Position numbers and translations under genes: made by a program. The notes beneath the pieces are model-generated. The model was not told the DNA's origin. It ran no database searches and saw only the letters and a program-made list of their open reading frames with translations. Below, piece by piece: positions 8,329-16,280 of a stretch of 24,940 nucleotides of DNA. The DNA is from JBFGCM01 sp041581135 (GTDB lineage Bacteria; Actinomycetota; Acidimicrobiia; Spongiisociales; UBA5794), in the NCBI GenBank assembly GCA_041581135.1, contig JBFGCM010000056.1:1-24940 (forward strand). The letters run 5' to 3'. How positions within the stretch are numbered: the first letter of the stretch is position 1; every line of letters begins with the position of its first letter.

Positions 8329-10280
8329 CCGGGACGCGCTCCACCAGCGACTTGGAGGTCATACGCGACGCGCTCTCGCTGGCGGCTGCCGTCGTCGTGA
8401 CCTACCCGGAGGAGCTGGCCGGCCAGATGGTCGGCAGACTGCTCGACGCCAACGGCCCAGCGGCCGTTTCACTGGTCGAACAGGCACGTGCGTGGCGCAA
8501 CCAACCGTGGCTCTGTCCGATGACTCCGAGCCTGATGGCGGCCGGCGGTCAACTCGAGCAGATCCTGGCGGCGGGTGACAACAAGCTCCTGGCGATCAGC
8601 GACGATGGCCTGACCGCGGTGTTCGCCGACTTCGATGGCGTGGTCCGGCTCTGGGACCTGGCATCGGGGAGAGAGCGCTGGTCCCACGAGACGGGGCTGT
8701 CCTTGGCTCGTCTGGCTGTTCAGCCAGATGGATCGCGCGTAGCTGCCGCGGATGATTCCGGTTCCGGGACCATATGGGATGCCACCACCGGCAGGGTCGA
8801 GGCAAGAACCGACCTGCATGGCATCCCGGTGGATCTCTCGCTCTCGCCTCAGGGTCCCTGTGCCGTCGTGCTGCGCGACGAGCAGGCCTGGTTGACCTGC
8901 GCACATCGAGCGGAGGACATCGCCCTGGGCGATCAGGGCGCAGACGCGGCGGCTCTGCTCCGAGGGTGTCGGCGCGTGCTGACCGCGGTGGGCGAGGACG
9001 TGTGGATCTTTGACCCTGAGAAGGGTTCCGCCACCGGGCCCCTCCTCGGCCACGGTGACACCATCGAGGCGATCGCGGTCACGCCGGACGGCGCTCGTGC
9101 CGTGACGGCTTCGCGGGACAAGACGCTGATCGTGTGGGACGTCGAGGCAGGCAGCTTCCAGGCGACGCTCATCGGCCATGCCTCATTCGTGCTCGACGCC
9201 TCCGCCGGTACCGACGAGCATCGGCAGCGGGTGGTCTCGACGTCGGCCGACCGATCCATCCGAGCGTGGGATCTCGAGACGGCCGAACCCCTTGGCATCC
9301 TGGAAGGACCAGTGGCGTTCCCCCGGGCGGTCATGTCGGCGGATGCGCGCATGGCCGTGTCGACGACGGTCCAGGGAGGACACCTCCGGGTGTGGGACCT
9401 CGAGCGGTGGGAGGCGTCGACCGAGCCGGAGGCAGCCGGAGATCTCGTGCTACTGGTGGCGGTGACGCCCGACTGCACACGTGCGGTCGCCGTGTACCAC
9501 GTCCTGTCGATTCGCAGGTGGGATCTCGAGCACTACCAACGATCTGGAGCGCCCATCGGGACCAGCGACATCTTCGGCGTGCGCGCCGTGACCATCACGC
9601 CGGACGGTCGACACGCCGTTCTCGGCGGCACCGACGGAGACATCGAGGTGTGGGACCTCGACGACCGCATCCCGATGTGCCGGTTCACTGCGCCCCACGG
9701 CGACGTCAGCTCGCTTGCGGTGACAGCCAATGGCCGACTGATCGTCTCGGCCGGCGAGAATGCGCTCGCCATTCACGACCTGGAGACCGGCGACCTCGCA
9801 CGGCACGTTCGCATCGACGGAATCCAGCATGTGCACCCCACGGCGGACGACGACCGGGTGATGCTGGAAGTGGGCGGCAGCCTCTGCTCACTCGAGCTCG
9901 GCCACCAAGGCGAACAGCCCGTCATGAGACGGTTCGCAGCCCTCGACGACTGCTCACCCACGCGCGACGGTCGCTACGCCCTTGGCCGGTCGGACGGCAC
10001 CCTGCTCGTAGCGGAGTTGTTCGGAGAAGAGCGTCGGAGGCCGCTGCAGCACTCATCCCGCGGCCGGTTCCACACCTGTACGGTGCGGCCCGACTCCGGA
10101 CGGGTCGTCGCCACCGAGGTGGGCTCGGTCGATGTTTGGGACCTTGAAAGCGGCGCGCACCTCTCGACTCGCCGGTTCCACGCCGATCTTCGCCCATGGG
10201 TGTCGTGGGCCGTCTCGGACGACGGCACGACCGTGGTGGCCGTCGACAACGGCGGAACCAGCCACTTCCTGCGCGTGTGA
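8325..10280 (+). CDS. Adaptor plus 14-blade WD40 protein, probable CTG start
   Basis: 651 residues if it starts at CTG 8325, which overlaps the TPR stop as CTGA and follows GGAGAG by seven bases. This start puts the adaptor helix at nearly the same distance from the N-terminus as in the two minus-strand WD40 proteins (P28...Q34...R38-L39, then a later PWL). TTG 8352 would cut into the first helix. Fourteen diverged WD40 blades run from about residue 80 to the end (VRLWDL, LIVWDV, IRAWDL, LRVWDL, IEVWDL, VDVWDL among them), which fits two seven-blade propellers. There is no zinc ribbon, unlike the zinc-ribbon sibling. It is probably a third sensor or scaffold of the same locus (inference). The long reading back to 7914 is an artefact within the TPR gene. 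Confidence 0.87.
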   Translation: MTGTRSTSDLEVIRDALSLAAAVVVTYPEELAGQMVGRLLDANGPAAVSLVEQARAWRNQPWLCPMTPSLMAAGGQLEQILAAGDNKLLAISDDGLTAVFADFDGVVRLWDLASGRERWSHETGLSLARLAVQPDGSRVAAADDSGSGTIWDATTGRVEARTDLHGIPVDLSLSPQGPCAVVLRDEQAWLTCAHRAEDIALGDQGADAAALLRGCRRVLTAVGEDVWIFDPEKGSATGPLLGHGDTIEAIAVTPDGARAVTASRDKTLIVWDVEAGSFQATLIGHASFVLDASAGTDEHRQRVVSTSADRSIRAWDLETAEPLGILEGPVAFPRAVMSADARMAVSTTVQGGHLRVWDLERWEASTEPEAAGDLVLLVAVTPDCTRAVAVYHVLSIRRWDLEHYQRSGAPIGTSDIFGVRAVTITPDGRHAVLGGTDGDIEVWDLDDRIPMCRFTAPHGDVSSLAVTANGRLIVSAGENALAIHDLETGDLARHVRIDGIQHVHPTADDDRVMLEVGGSLCSLELGHQGEQPVMRRFAALDDCSPTRDGRYALGRSDGTLLVAELFGEERRRPLQHSSRGRFHTCTVRPDSGRVVATEVGSVDVWDLESGAHLSTRRFHADLRPWVSWAVSDDGTTVVAVDNGGTSHFLRV

Positions 10281-10303
10281 GGCCCCGGCGACTGCCGGAG
10301 CCT
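10280..10303. terminator. Hairpin between convergent genes
   Basis: A ten-base stem with one mismatch and a GACT loop starts at the stop of the WD40 gene and abuts the minus-strand stop at 10303. There is no long T-run, which is common in high-GC genomes. It could end transcription from both sides. Confidence 0.55.
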
Positions 10304-10697
10304 CACTCGTTCCGGCCGGCCGCCACGGTCGAGGCGGGGCCGATCACATAGCCGGGCCAGCGCACGGTGCGCCTGCCCACCACGTCGCCGGCGCCGCGGG
10401 CGACCGCCACAAGGGCGAGCACACGGCCACCGGGTCGTGCGTCCATGAGCACACCATCGAGCCATCCGGTGAGAGGCCGTCGAACGCGAACGCCCGGCCA
10501 GCTGCGACGTGGTGTCGCACCTCGGGCGTCATCGGATCCAAGAGGTACATGCCGTTCCCGACACACTCGTCCGCGCCGCCGCTGAACCGTTGATGGACAC
10601 CCAGCCCGACAAGCACCTCCCCATTGGGCGACAACGCAAGGTCGCCGATCGGCAGCTCCGTTCGTGACGCCACCTGCAGCGACTTGGTGTCGATCAT
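10303..10697 (-). pseudogene. Truncated beta-propeller fragment with probable frameshift
   Basis: From ATG 10697 (GGGAG four bases upstream, in-frame TGA directly before) the reading begins with propeller-like sequence: GDLALSPNGEVLVGLG, then YLLDP and FDGLSPDGSM. After about 80 residues this frame turns into Trp/Pro/Cys-rich sequence and stops at 10344. The neighbouring frame instead continues plausibly (VLMDARPGGRVLALVAVARG, then GYVIGPAS) and stops at 10303-10305, next to the terminator hairpin. A small indel near 10450 would join the two. Only about two blades remain, so this looks like a decayed remnant of a larger propeller gene. An intact 117-residue orphan protein is the alternative. 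Confidence 0.5.
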
Positions 10698-10708
10698 TCA
10701 ACTCCCAA

Positions 10709-10731
10709 GGGGCCGCCCTGCCGGCGGCCCC
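10709..10731. repeat. Perfect inverted repeat between divergent genes
   Basis: A nine-base perfect stem (GGGGCCGCC and its complement) with a CTGCC loop lies between the start of the propeller fragment and the phosphodiesterase gene. It may be a terminator left by a lost gene or an operator; nothing decides between these. Confidence 0.5.
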
Positions 10732-10770
10732 GCCCGCGTAGTGTCGAAGCGACGCGCTCCAGGGGGGTCC

Positions 10771-13700
10771 ATGGCATCCATCGACGTACGGCTCACCGAG
10801 GCGGGTATCCGCCGTCCGGGCGTCGGCTACACGGTGCAAGCCACGCTCAGCATCAAGGCCCGCATCGTCATCCCCGGGCTGGCCGACGACGCCGACCTCG
10901 AAGAGGACCTGCCCCGTCGCGGCCGCCCCCGCGGCCCCCGCACCAATGTGACGTTCCAGGCCGCTCTTGCCGGCCGGGCGTCGGGGACCAGCGATGCCGA
11001 GGGCCGGATCACGCTGCGCATCGACACTCGCGCCGCTGAGGAACGGCTGCTCGGCAACCTCGATCAGATCCCCGGGGCATCCGGCGCCATCATCGAGCAC
11101 CGTACCGTCCTCCGCGTCCGCCAGCCCTCCGGAGCGCTGCTGATCCACGAGAACCGGCGCCAGCGCAGCTCCTCGTTCCGGTTCAACCTGCGCGTCCCAC
11201 GGCGCCGGGTCGTGATCCTCGACATCGACGGCCTGCGATGGGACGTGTTCTACAAACATCTGAAGCGGGTCCGCGACGCCGGCGCCGGCCTGTCGCGCCG
11301 CTACCGATTCGAACCTCGGCCCGATGCCACCGACGACACCGTCATCGACGACGGCAAGGACCTTCGCAGCGGTCTGGCATTCCTGTGCTTCGGCTCCGAG
11401 AACAGCATGGTCGACGTCCGCCTGGCGAGAGCGCCGTACCCCAGCTTCACCTTCCCGTCCCACGCCACGATGTTCACCGGGGTGTGGCCGGGCCGCCACG
11501 GCATCACCGGCAACGAGTTCGCCTCCCGCACCAACGGTGGCCCGGTGGTCAACCATCGTTGGGAACACTTGCCCCGGGCGCCCTCACTCCAGGGCTTCTG
11601 CACCTCGCGCACCAGCGAGCTCGGAGCAGGGGCCGACTGGTTCATCGGCGGGTTCGACCTGGCCGACGACGACGACTGCACCGATCGCAACCGAGGGCTG
11701 GTGTCGGATCTGCTCGTGCCGACCCTCTACGAGCGGCTGCATCGGGTGGGCCTCCGCACGTGTGTGATCCACAACTTCATCCATGGCGCCAACGAGCCGT
11801 GGACCCCCGTGGGGATGGATCAGTGGTGGCATCTCTCCAACAGCGAGATGCGCACCATCAAGGACATCTGCAGCGGCGAGGACGTCGACCAGTACGAGCC
11901 CTTCGACGCTGCAGCCTGGGTCAAGGCTCACGCCCTGCTCCGGTTCCGCCCATCGACGGTGACGGCACGGGACCCGAGGCAGGTGCTCAGGCCGAAGAAG
12001 CGACGGAAGCGGCGGGAAGAGGACGACGACTTCATCTCGATTCGCGGCCTTCGGGCCGATCGGCTCGCTCCTCGCCTCGACGGCACGTTCCCCGACGACA
12101 ACGTCCGGGGCGAGCGCCACAGTGGCGGCCCACCGGACCTGACGACCATCTACCTGGCCTCCATCGACAAGGGCAGCCACGTGGGTGGTCTCGCCAACCA
12201 GGAGACCTATCTGGCGTGGTTCGACAATCGGCTCGCCGAGTTCATCTCCGACTACCGGCGGCTCTACCCGCGAGATTTCAACAACACGGTCTTCGCCCTC
12301 GTTGCCGATCACGGGCACCAGGACCTGGTTCCCAGCGAAAGCATCACTACCGAGGTGGAACTCGCCCTCCTCGCCGTCATCCTCGGCATCGATCGTGACG
12401 AGCTCAGCGGAATTCATGTCATCGTCCGCAAGGCTCTGCTCGCCGACCGCGTCGCCGTCTTCGGCCAAGGCATGAACCTCAATGTGCATCTGGGCACGCC
12501 GGGCCCGGTCGACGCCGGCGGTGAGATCCCGTCTGCCCTCGAAGCGGCCCGCCTGCTGCTGGATCGTCCCCTGGCGGTGACGCCATACGCGGCGCTGGTG
12601 AAGGACGACGGCCGATACCGGCTCCTCCCCCGCGGCGAACGGGATCTCATCGATGTGGACAGCGCTCGCGCTCGGGAACTCATCACGGCGCACCTGGCGG
12701 CACCGCCTCCGGACGAGGCCGACCTGGCGGCGACCGCGGTCCGGTCGGGGTCGCTGGACATCGAGCGGCGGCTGCGGGAGCGCCTTGAAGCCGACCCGTT
12801 CGACGTGCTCCAAGTGGAGGCACTCGTCGACGGGCTGCTGCCGGCATCCGGATCGGATGTCGATCGGTCTCCGGACGTGGTGCTGCTGGCTCCCAACCGC
12901 GAGGCCTTCAGCGGCAACGCGTCCACCCACGGATCGTTTGCGTATCCGCTGCTCAGGGTCCCCATGGTGTTCTGCGGCCCGGCGGTTCGGGGCGACGGTG
13001 AAGTCGCCTCCGCCGACATGGTCGACTTCACCCCGACCATCTTGTCCCTGCTCGGCGTGGACCAACCAGAGGATGTCGAGGGCCGCCCCCGGCTGGGGTA
13101 CTACGGGCGTCCGCTGCGGAGAGTCTCGGTCGGCACGGTTGGCAGCGTGGTCACCACGACCATCACCCTGGGGCTCCACGACCCCGAGCCCGCAAGAGAA
13201 CGTGAGATGCTCCGTCTGGTCGAGGCCCCCGACGAGGCACAAGCCGACGTCGGCGGCGGTGAGTATCTGGACCTGGTGGCGGTGACGCTGCAGGCCGGCA
13301 CCGGCCACCGGGGCATGAGCCGGTCCGGGTGGAAGCGGCACCGGGTCCGAGGCGGGGGCAATGTCACCGGCGTCCAGATCATGCAGGTCGACCTCGAGCT
13401 GCCGCACGTGCCCGAGTGGCTCGACGCGGCGGTGGCCGGGGCCGAGGAAGCGGTCGGGATCGTGCTGGAGCATGCCGACGGCACGCAGGAAGTGCTGTTC
13501 CATGCGTCCGACTTCTGTGACCTCGCCGCCTTGCTGGCCGATCGGATCGCCACTGCCGCCATCGCCAGCGCCAACGAAGCGGTCGGAGCGCTACTCGACG
13601 GGGCCGAAGCCGACTCGGCCGATGAGGAGCTCGCCAGTGCCTGGGCAGAGGTGGGCGAGGTCCAGGCCGGTGACGCCGCTGCGCTGTCCCAAGCGGTGCA

Positions 13701-13881
13701 CGCCGCGGCCACCGCGGGCGCCACCTGCGACGACGCCGCCGTCCATGAGACGCTGACGACCGTGGCCCAGCTGGTGGCACCTCCCGCCGGGGGCAACCGC
13801 GTCGAGGAGGCGTGCGCGACGATCGAGCGGCTGCTGCGGGCGCCCCAGGTGGCGAGCCTCGTCGGGTTGCGCTGGAGCTGA
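10771..13881 (+). CDS. Large alkaline-phosphatase-superfamily phosphodiesterase, no signal peptide
   Basis: 1036 residues. ATG 10771 follows AGGGGGG closely; a TAGTGT hexamer at 10739-10744 may be its -10. Residues ~147-730 match type I phosphodiesterase/nucleotide pyrophosphatase enzymes, which hydrolyse phosphodiester or pyrophosphate bonds at two metal ions. Visible ligands are D153 in DIDG, the probable nucleophile T227 in FTFPSH, D466 and H470 in DKGSH, D513 and H514 in ADHGH, and H720 in STHGS. All catalytic positions seem present. A charged insertion (RPKKRRKRREEDDD) lies before the DKGSH block. The first ~145 residues look like a beta-rich domain and the last ~240 like an Ala-rich helical domain; neither was recognised. 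With no signal peptide or membrane span it should be cytosolic, unlike most family members. The substrate is unknown. Confidence 0.85.
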   Translation: MASIDVRLTEAGIRRPGVGYTVQATLSIKARIVIPGLADDADLEEDLPRRGRPRGPRTNVTFQAALAGRASGTSDAEGRITLRIDTRAAEERLLGNLDQIPGASGAIIEHRTVLRVRQPSGALLIHENRRQRSSSFRFNLRVPRRRVVILDIDGLRWDVFYKHLKRVRDAGAGLSRRYRFEPRPDATDDTVIDDGKDLRSGLAFLCFGSENSMVDVRLARAPYPSFTFPSHATMFTGVWPGRHGITGNEFASRTNGGPVVNHRWEHLPRAPSLQGFCTSRTSELGAGADWFIGGFDLADDDDCTDRNRGLVSDLLVPTLYERLHRVGLRTCVIHNFIHGANEPWTPVGMDQWWHLSNSEMRTIKDICSGEDVDQYEPFDAAAWVKAHALLRFRPSTVTARDPRQVLRPKKRRKRREEDDDFISIRGLRADRLAPRLDGTFPDDNVRGERHSGGPPDLTTIYLASIDKGSHVGGLANQETYLAWFDNRLAEFISDYRRLYPRDFNNTVFALVADHGHQDLVPSESITTEVELALLAVILGIDRDELSGIHVIVRKALLADRVAVFGQGMNLNVHLGTPGPVDAGGEIPSALEAARLLLDRPLAVTPYAALVKDDGRYRLLPRGERDLIDVDSARARELITAHLAAPPPDEADLAATAVRSGSLDIERRLRERLEADPFDVLQVEALVDGLLPASGSDVDRSPDVVLLAPNREAFSGNASTHGSFAYPLLRVPMVFCGPAVRGDGEVASADMVDFTPTILSLLGVDQPEDVEGRPRLGYYGRPLRRVSVGTVGSVVTTTITLGLHDPEPAREREMLRLVEAPDEAQADVGGGEYLDLVAVTLQAGTGHRGMSRSGWKRHRVRGGGNVTGVQIMQVDLELPHVPEWLDAAVAGAEEAVGIVLEHADGTQEVLFHASDFCDLAALLADRIATAAIASANEAVGALLDGAEADSADEELASAWAEVGEVQAGDAAALSQAVHAAATAGATCDDAAVHETLTTVAQLVAPPAGGNRVEEACATIERLLRAPQVASLVGLRWS

Positions 13882-13888
13882 ACCGAGG

Positions 13889-14485
13889 TCAGCGGCTGCC
13901 GGCCCCGGCCGGTGCGCGTGCCTCGTCTCGCACCAGGCGGATCCAGTCACCGAACGCGGCAACGAACTCCTGAAGCCGGCTCGCCAGCGACGCATCCACC
14001 AGGTTGCCGCCATCGAAGGCGTCGCGCACCCCGGCGATGAACAGCGTCGGGGTCGGCATCACCCGGGCGCCGGTGGAGTGCAGCATCTGGCGCAGCATCG
14101 TCTGAGCCAGCCGGGTGCCCCAAGGCCCCGTGGTAGCGCCAGTGACCGCCACGGGCAGTCCGTCCAAACCGCCGGGTCCTTCGGACCGCGACAGCCAGTC
14201 GACCATGTTCTTGACGACACCCGGAACCGCCTGGTTGTACTCGGGGGTGGCGACCACCAGCCCGTCAGCGGCGGCGACTGCGCGGCGCATCACCTCTACC
14301 CCGGCCGTCAGCTCGAGATCGTCCTCGATATCTTCGTTGAACAGCGGCACCGCCGGGAGCCCCTCGAACACACGCACGTCGACCGTCGACGATGCCAACC
14401 GAGCGGCTGACTCCAGCACGGCCGCGTTGTAGGAACCACGGCGCAGGCTGCCCGGCACGGCGAGGATGCGAAGACGGGCCATCAT
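13889..14485 (-). CDS. NADPH-dependent FMN reductase family protein
   Basis: 198 residues with a flavodoxin-like fold. GSLRRGSYN at 12-20 is the phosphate-binding loop and PEYN plus VPGVVKNMVDW is the typical flavin-contacting region. Such enzymes reduce FMN, quinones, azo compounds or chromate with NAD(P)H in the cytosol. ATG 14485 overlaps the stop of the membrane-protein gene (ATGA), so the two form an operon read from the promoter near 15170. Its 3' end lies only 7 bases from the convergent phosphodiesterase gene. The divergent MarR regulator suggests induction by a redox-active or aromatic compound (inference). Confidence 0.92.
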   Translation of the reverse strand: MMARLRILAVPGSLRRGSYNAAVLESAARLASSTVDVRVFEGLPAVPLFNEDIEDDLELTAGVEVMRRAVAAADGLVVATPEYNQAVPGVVKNMVDWLSRSEGPGGLDGLPVAVTGATTGPWGTRLAQTMLRQMLHSTGARVMPTPTLFIAGVRDAFDGGNLVDASLASRLQEFVAAFGDWIRLVRDEARAPAGAGSR

Positions 14486-15156
14486 GCCGAGCACCCCGCC
14501 GCCTGGGCACCGATGCTGCGGTCTGCGACCGCACCCGGCGCTTCGACCGACCATCTGCCTAGGAAGAACTGCGTCAAGGGTCCGATTGCGACGGCGTAGA
14601 CCACGGTCCCGACGCCCACCGGTCCGCCCAAGGCCCAGCCGGCCCCTAGGACGACGACCTCGATGCCGGTGCGGACGACTCGTAACGAGCGACCGGTCCT
14701 CGCCGCCAGGCCGGTCATGAGGCCATCCCGCGGCCCGGGTCCTAGCCCGGCTCCGATGTACAGGCCCGTGGCCGCTCCGTTGGCGACGATTCCCACCAGC
14801 AGCATCAGCAGTTGGAGCCCGACACCACTGGGCCTGTCGAGCACCTGAAGGGTGGCGTCGGCCACCAACCCGACGACCACTGCGTTGGCGACCGTGCCGA
14901 GACCTGGCCGCTGCCGCAGCGGAATCCAGAGGAGCAGCGCCCCCAAGCTGACTCCGTTCACCACCCAGCCGAAGGTGATTCCGATGCGGGCGGCGAGTCC
15001 TTGGTGGAACACGTCCCACGAATCCACGCCGAGCCCGGCGGTCAACATCAGGGCGATGCTGACACCGAACAACACGAGGCCGGCGACCAGGCGCACCAGC
15101 CGCTGCCAGGCAGGAGGTGGGATCAGGACGGGGCGAGGGTGGTTGGTGCTTTGCAT
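14482..15156 (-). CDS. YczE/YitT-like integral membrane protein
   Basis: 224 residues with about six hydrophobic segments, GLGVDSWDVFHQGL early on and LGPGPRDGLMTGLA in the middle. These are hallmarks of the YczE/YyaS family of membrane proteins of unknown transport or regulatory role. ATG 15156 lies 8 bases after a good -10, so the message is probably leaderless and no Shine-Dalgarno is expected. It is first in an operon with the FMN reductase and divergent from marR. Family assignment is firm; the biochemical role is not known. Confidence 0.88.
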   Translation of the reverse strand: MQSTNHPRPVLIPPPAWQRLVRLVAGLVLFGVSIALMLTAGLGVDSWDVFHQGLAARIGITFGWVVNGVSLGALLLWIPLRQRPGLGTVANAVVVGLVADATLQVLDRPSGVGLQLLMLLVGIVANGAATGLYIGAGLGPGPRDGLMTGLAARTGRSLRVVRTGIEVVVLGAGWALGGPVGVGTVVYAVAIGPLTQFFLGRWSVEAPGAVADRSIGAQAAGCSA

Positions 15157-15158
15157 GA

Positions 15159-15193
15159 TACATCATGTAACTACCAGATACATGACATGTCAA
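15159..15193 (-). promoter_or_regulatory. Promoter with two palindromic operator candidates
   Basis: On the minus strand TTGACA (15188-15193) and TTACAT (15165-15170) are 17 bases apart, giving a transcript that begins at or near the ATG at 15156. Two palindromes overlap these boxes: TACATCATGTA (15159-15169) on the -10 and TGACATGTCA (15183-15192) on the -35. Both fall within a longer GATACAT...ATGT pattern. This is a classic layout for repression by the divergent MarR protein. Confidence 0.75.
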
Positions 15194-15204
15194 GCACTTT
15201 CTGA

Positions 15205-15210
15205 TAGAGT
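15205..15210 (+). promoter_or_regulatory. -10 hexamer of the marR-like gene
   Basis: TAGAGT ends six bases before ATG 15217, which has no Shine-Dalgarno. Transcription is therefore expected to start at or very near the start codon. The palindrome at 15183-15192 lies where it could also block this promoter, giving autoregulation. Confidence 0.5.
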
Positions 15211-15216
15211 CGCACC

Positions 15217-15699
15217 ATGGTTTCCCGATGGCTCGATCCAACTGAGGAGCGGGCGTGGCGCAGCTACCGCCGCATGTTCACCCTGCTCGAGGGTCAGCTC
15301 TCTCGCGAGCTGACGGCGGCCACCGGGTTGTCGACGGCCGACTACACCGTGCTCTCGAATCTGGTGGAGATCGAGGGCCGACGCTGGCGCATCACAGCTC
15401 TGGCCGATCACATGCAGTGGTCCCAGAGCCGCCTGTCGCACCAGATCCGCCGCATGGAGGATCGGGGCTTGGTGCGTCGAGAACACGTCGACGGCGATGC
15501 CCGCGGCGCTCACGTCACCCTCACGAAGCACGGGCTGGCGGCGATACGTGAGGCCGCGCCCGTGCACTTCGCCGGGGTGCGCCGGCACTTCATCGACCTG
15601 TTGCGCCCCGCTCAGCTGAAGACGATGGGCGCCATCGCCGAGCGGGTCGTGACACATTTGCGCGAGCTGGACGAGTCCGCCGAGCGCGTCGGCGGCTAG
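15217..15699 (+). CDS. MarR-family transcriptional regulator
   Basis: 160 residues. The winged helix-turn-helix spans about 33-100, with ITALADHMQWSQSRLSHQI as the recognition region and DGDARGAHVTLTKHG as the wing, flanked by dimerisation helices. MarR dimers bind palindromes of about 16-20 bp and release them on binding phenolic or oxidising ligands. ATG 15217 sits six bases after a -10-like TAGAGT and lacks a Shine-Dalgarno, suggesting a leaderless message. Its probable targets are its own gene and the divergent membrane-protein/FMN-reductase operon, given the palindromes between them. Confidence 0.93.
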   Translation: MVSRWLDPTEERAWRSYRRMFTLLEGQLSRELTAATGLSTADYTVLSNLVEIEGRRWRITALADHMQWSQSRLSHQIRRMEDRGLVRREHVDGDARGAHVTLTKHGLAAIREAAPVHFAGVRRHFIDLLRPAQLKTMGAIAERVVTHLRELDESAERVGG

Positions 15700-15769
15700 G
15701 CACGCGCCCGCCCGCACCGTCCTGAGAGGTGGCGCCGCGTAGACTCGCACTCTCGATGCGCGAGGTGCC

Positions 15770-16123
15770 ATGCGGATCCAGTCTGGTCAGCTGCTGAGCC
15801 TGGGATACGGCGCGTATGTCCGCTCCGACGAGGTCGTGGCGATCGTTCCGATCACAGAGGGACGCGGTCCGGGCCGGCGCACGCTCGTGTGGATGCGGGG
15901 CTTGCCCGAGCCGCTCGTCGCCTCCCGGGCCGAAGGATCGCTCGTCGACGACCTGGTGACGCCGGCCGAGGAAGCCGCCCGGATGCGCCAGCAGCGGGCC
16001 ACCCTCACCAAGGTCGCCGGCGCACTGGATGGTCTCTCCCCCGCCCTACGTCGCGTGGTGGAGGAGGAGACCAGCATCGACGTCGCCGACCTGGTGGAGG
16101 AGACGAAGCGCGCTCTCGGCTGA
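15770..16123 (+). CDS. RemA/DUF370-like small protein with C-terminal extension
   Basis: 117 residues; ATG 15770 follows GAGG, and TAGACT (15740-15745) may be the -10. Residues 8-60 (LLSLGYGAYV, VVAIVPI, then GSLVDDL) resemble the RemA/DUF370 fold, known in Bacillus as a DNA-binding matrix regulator. The usual family length is about 85-90 residues. Here a helical C-terminal tail of ~50 residues, ending in DLVEETKRALG, is added. The similarity is judged by eye and is moderate; an unrelated beta-barrel protein is possible. It stands alone between marR and the fasciclin gene. Confidence 0.6.
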   Translation: MRIQSGQLLSLGYGAYVRSDEVVAIVPITEGRGPGRRTLVWMRGLPEPLVASRAEGSLVDDLVTPAEEAARMRQQRATLTKVAGALDGLSPALRRVVEEETSIDVADLVEETKRALG

Positions 16124-16280
16124 GCGGGGCGCCGACCTCGGCGCCGACAGCCGCTCCTCCTTCCGGTCGTTCCCTGGTTCTTGTCCGCGCCTTCCACCCA
16201 CCGAGCCTCATCCACGATCGGTGCCGGTGCCGTAGGAATGCCAAGAGGAGAGAGTGACCCCCCAACGGAAGGACTCCATC

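Noticed and set aside
11584..13503. 639-residue minus-strand frame under the phosphodiesterase
   Set aside because: The plus strand encodes all catalytic motifs of a known family; the minus frame is a high-GC antisense shadow.
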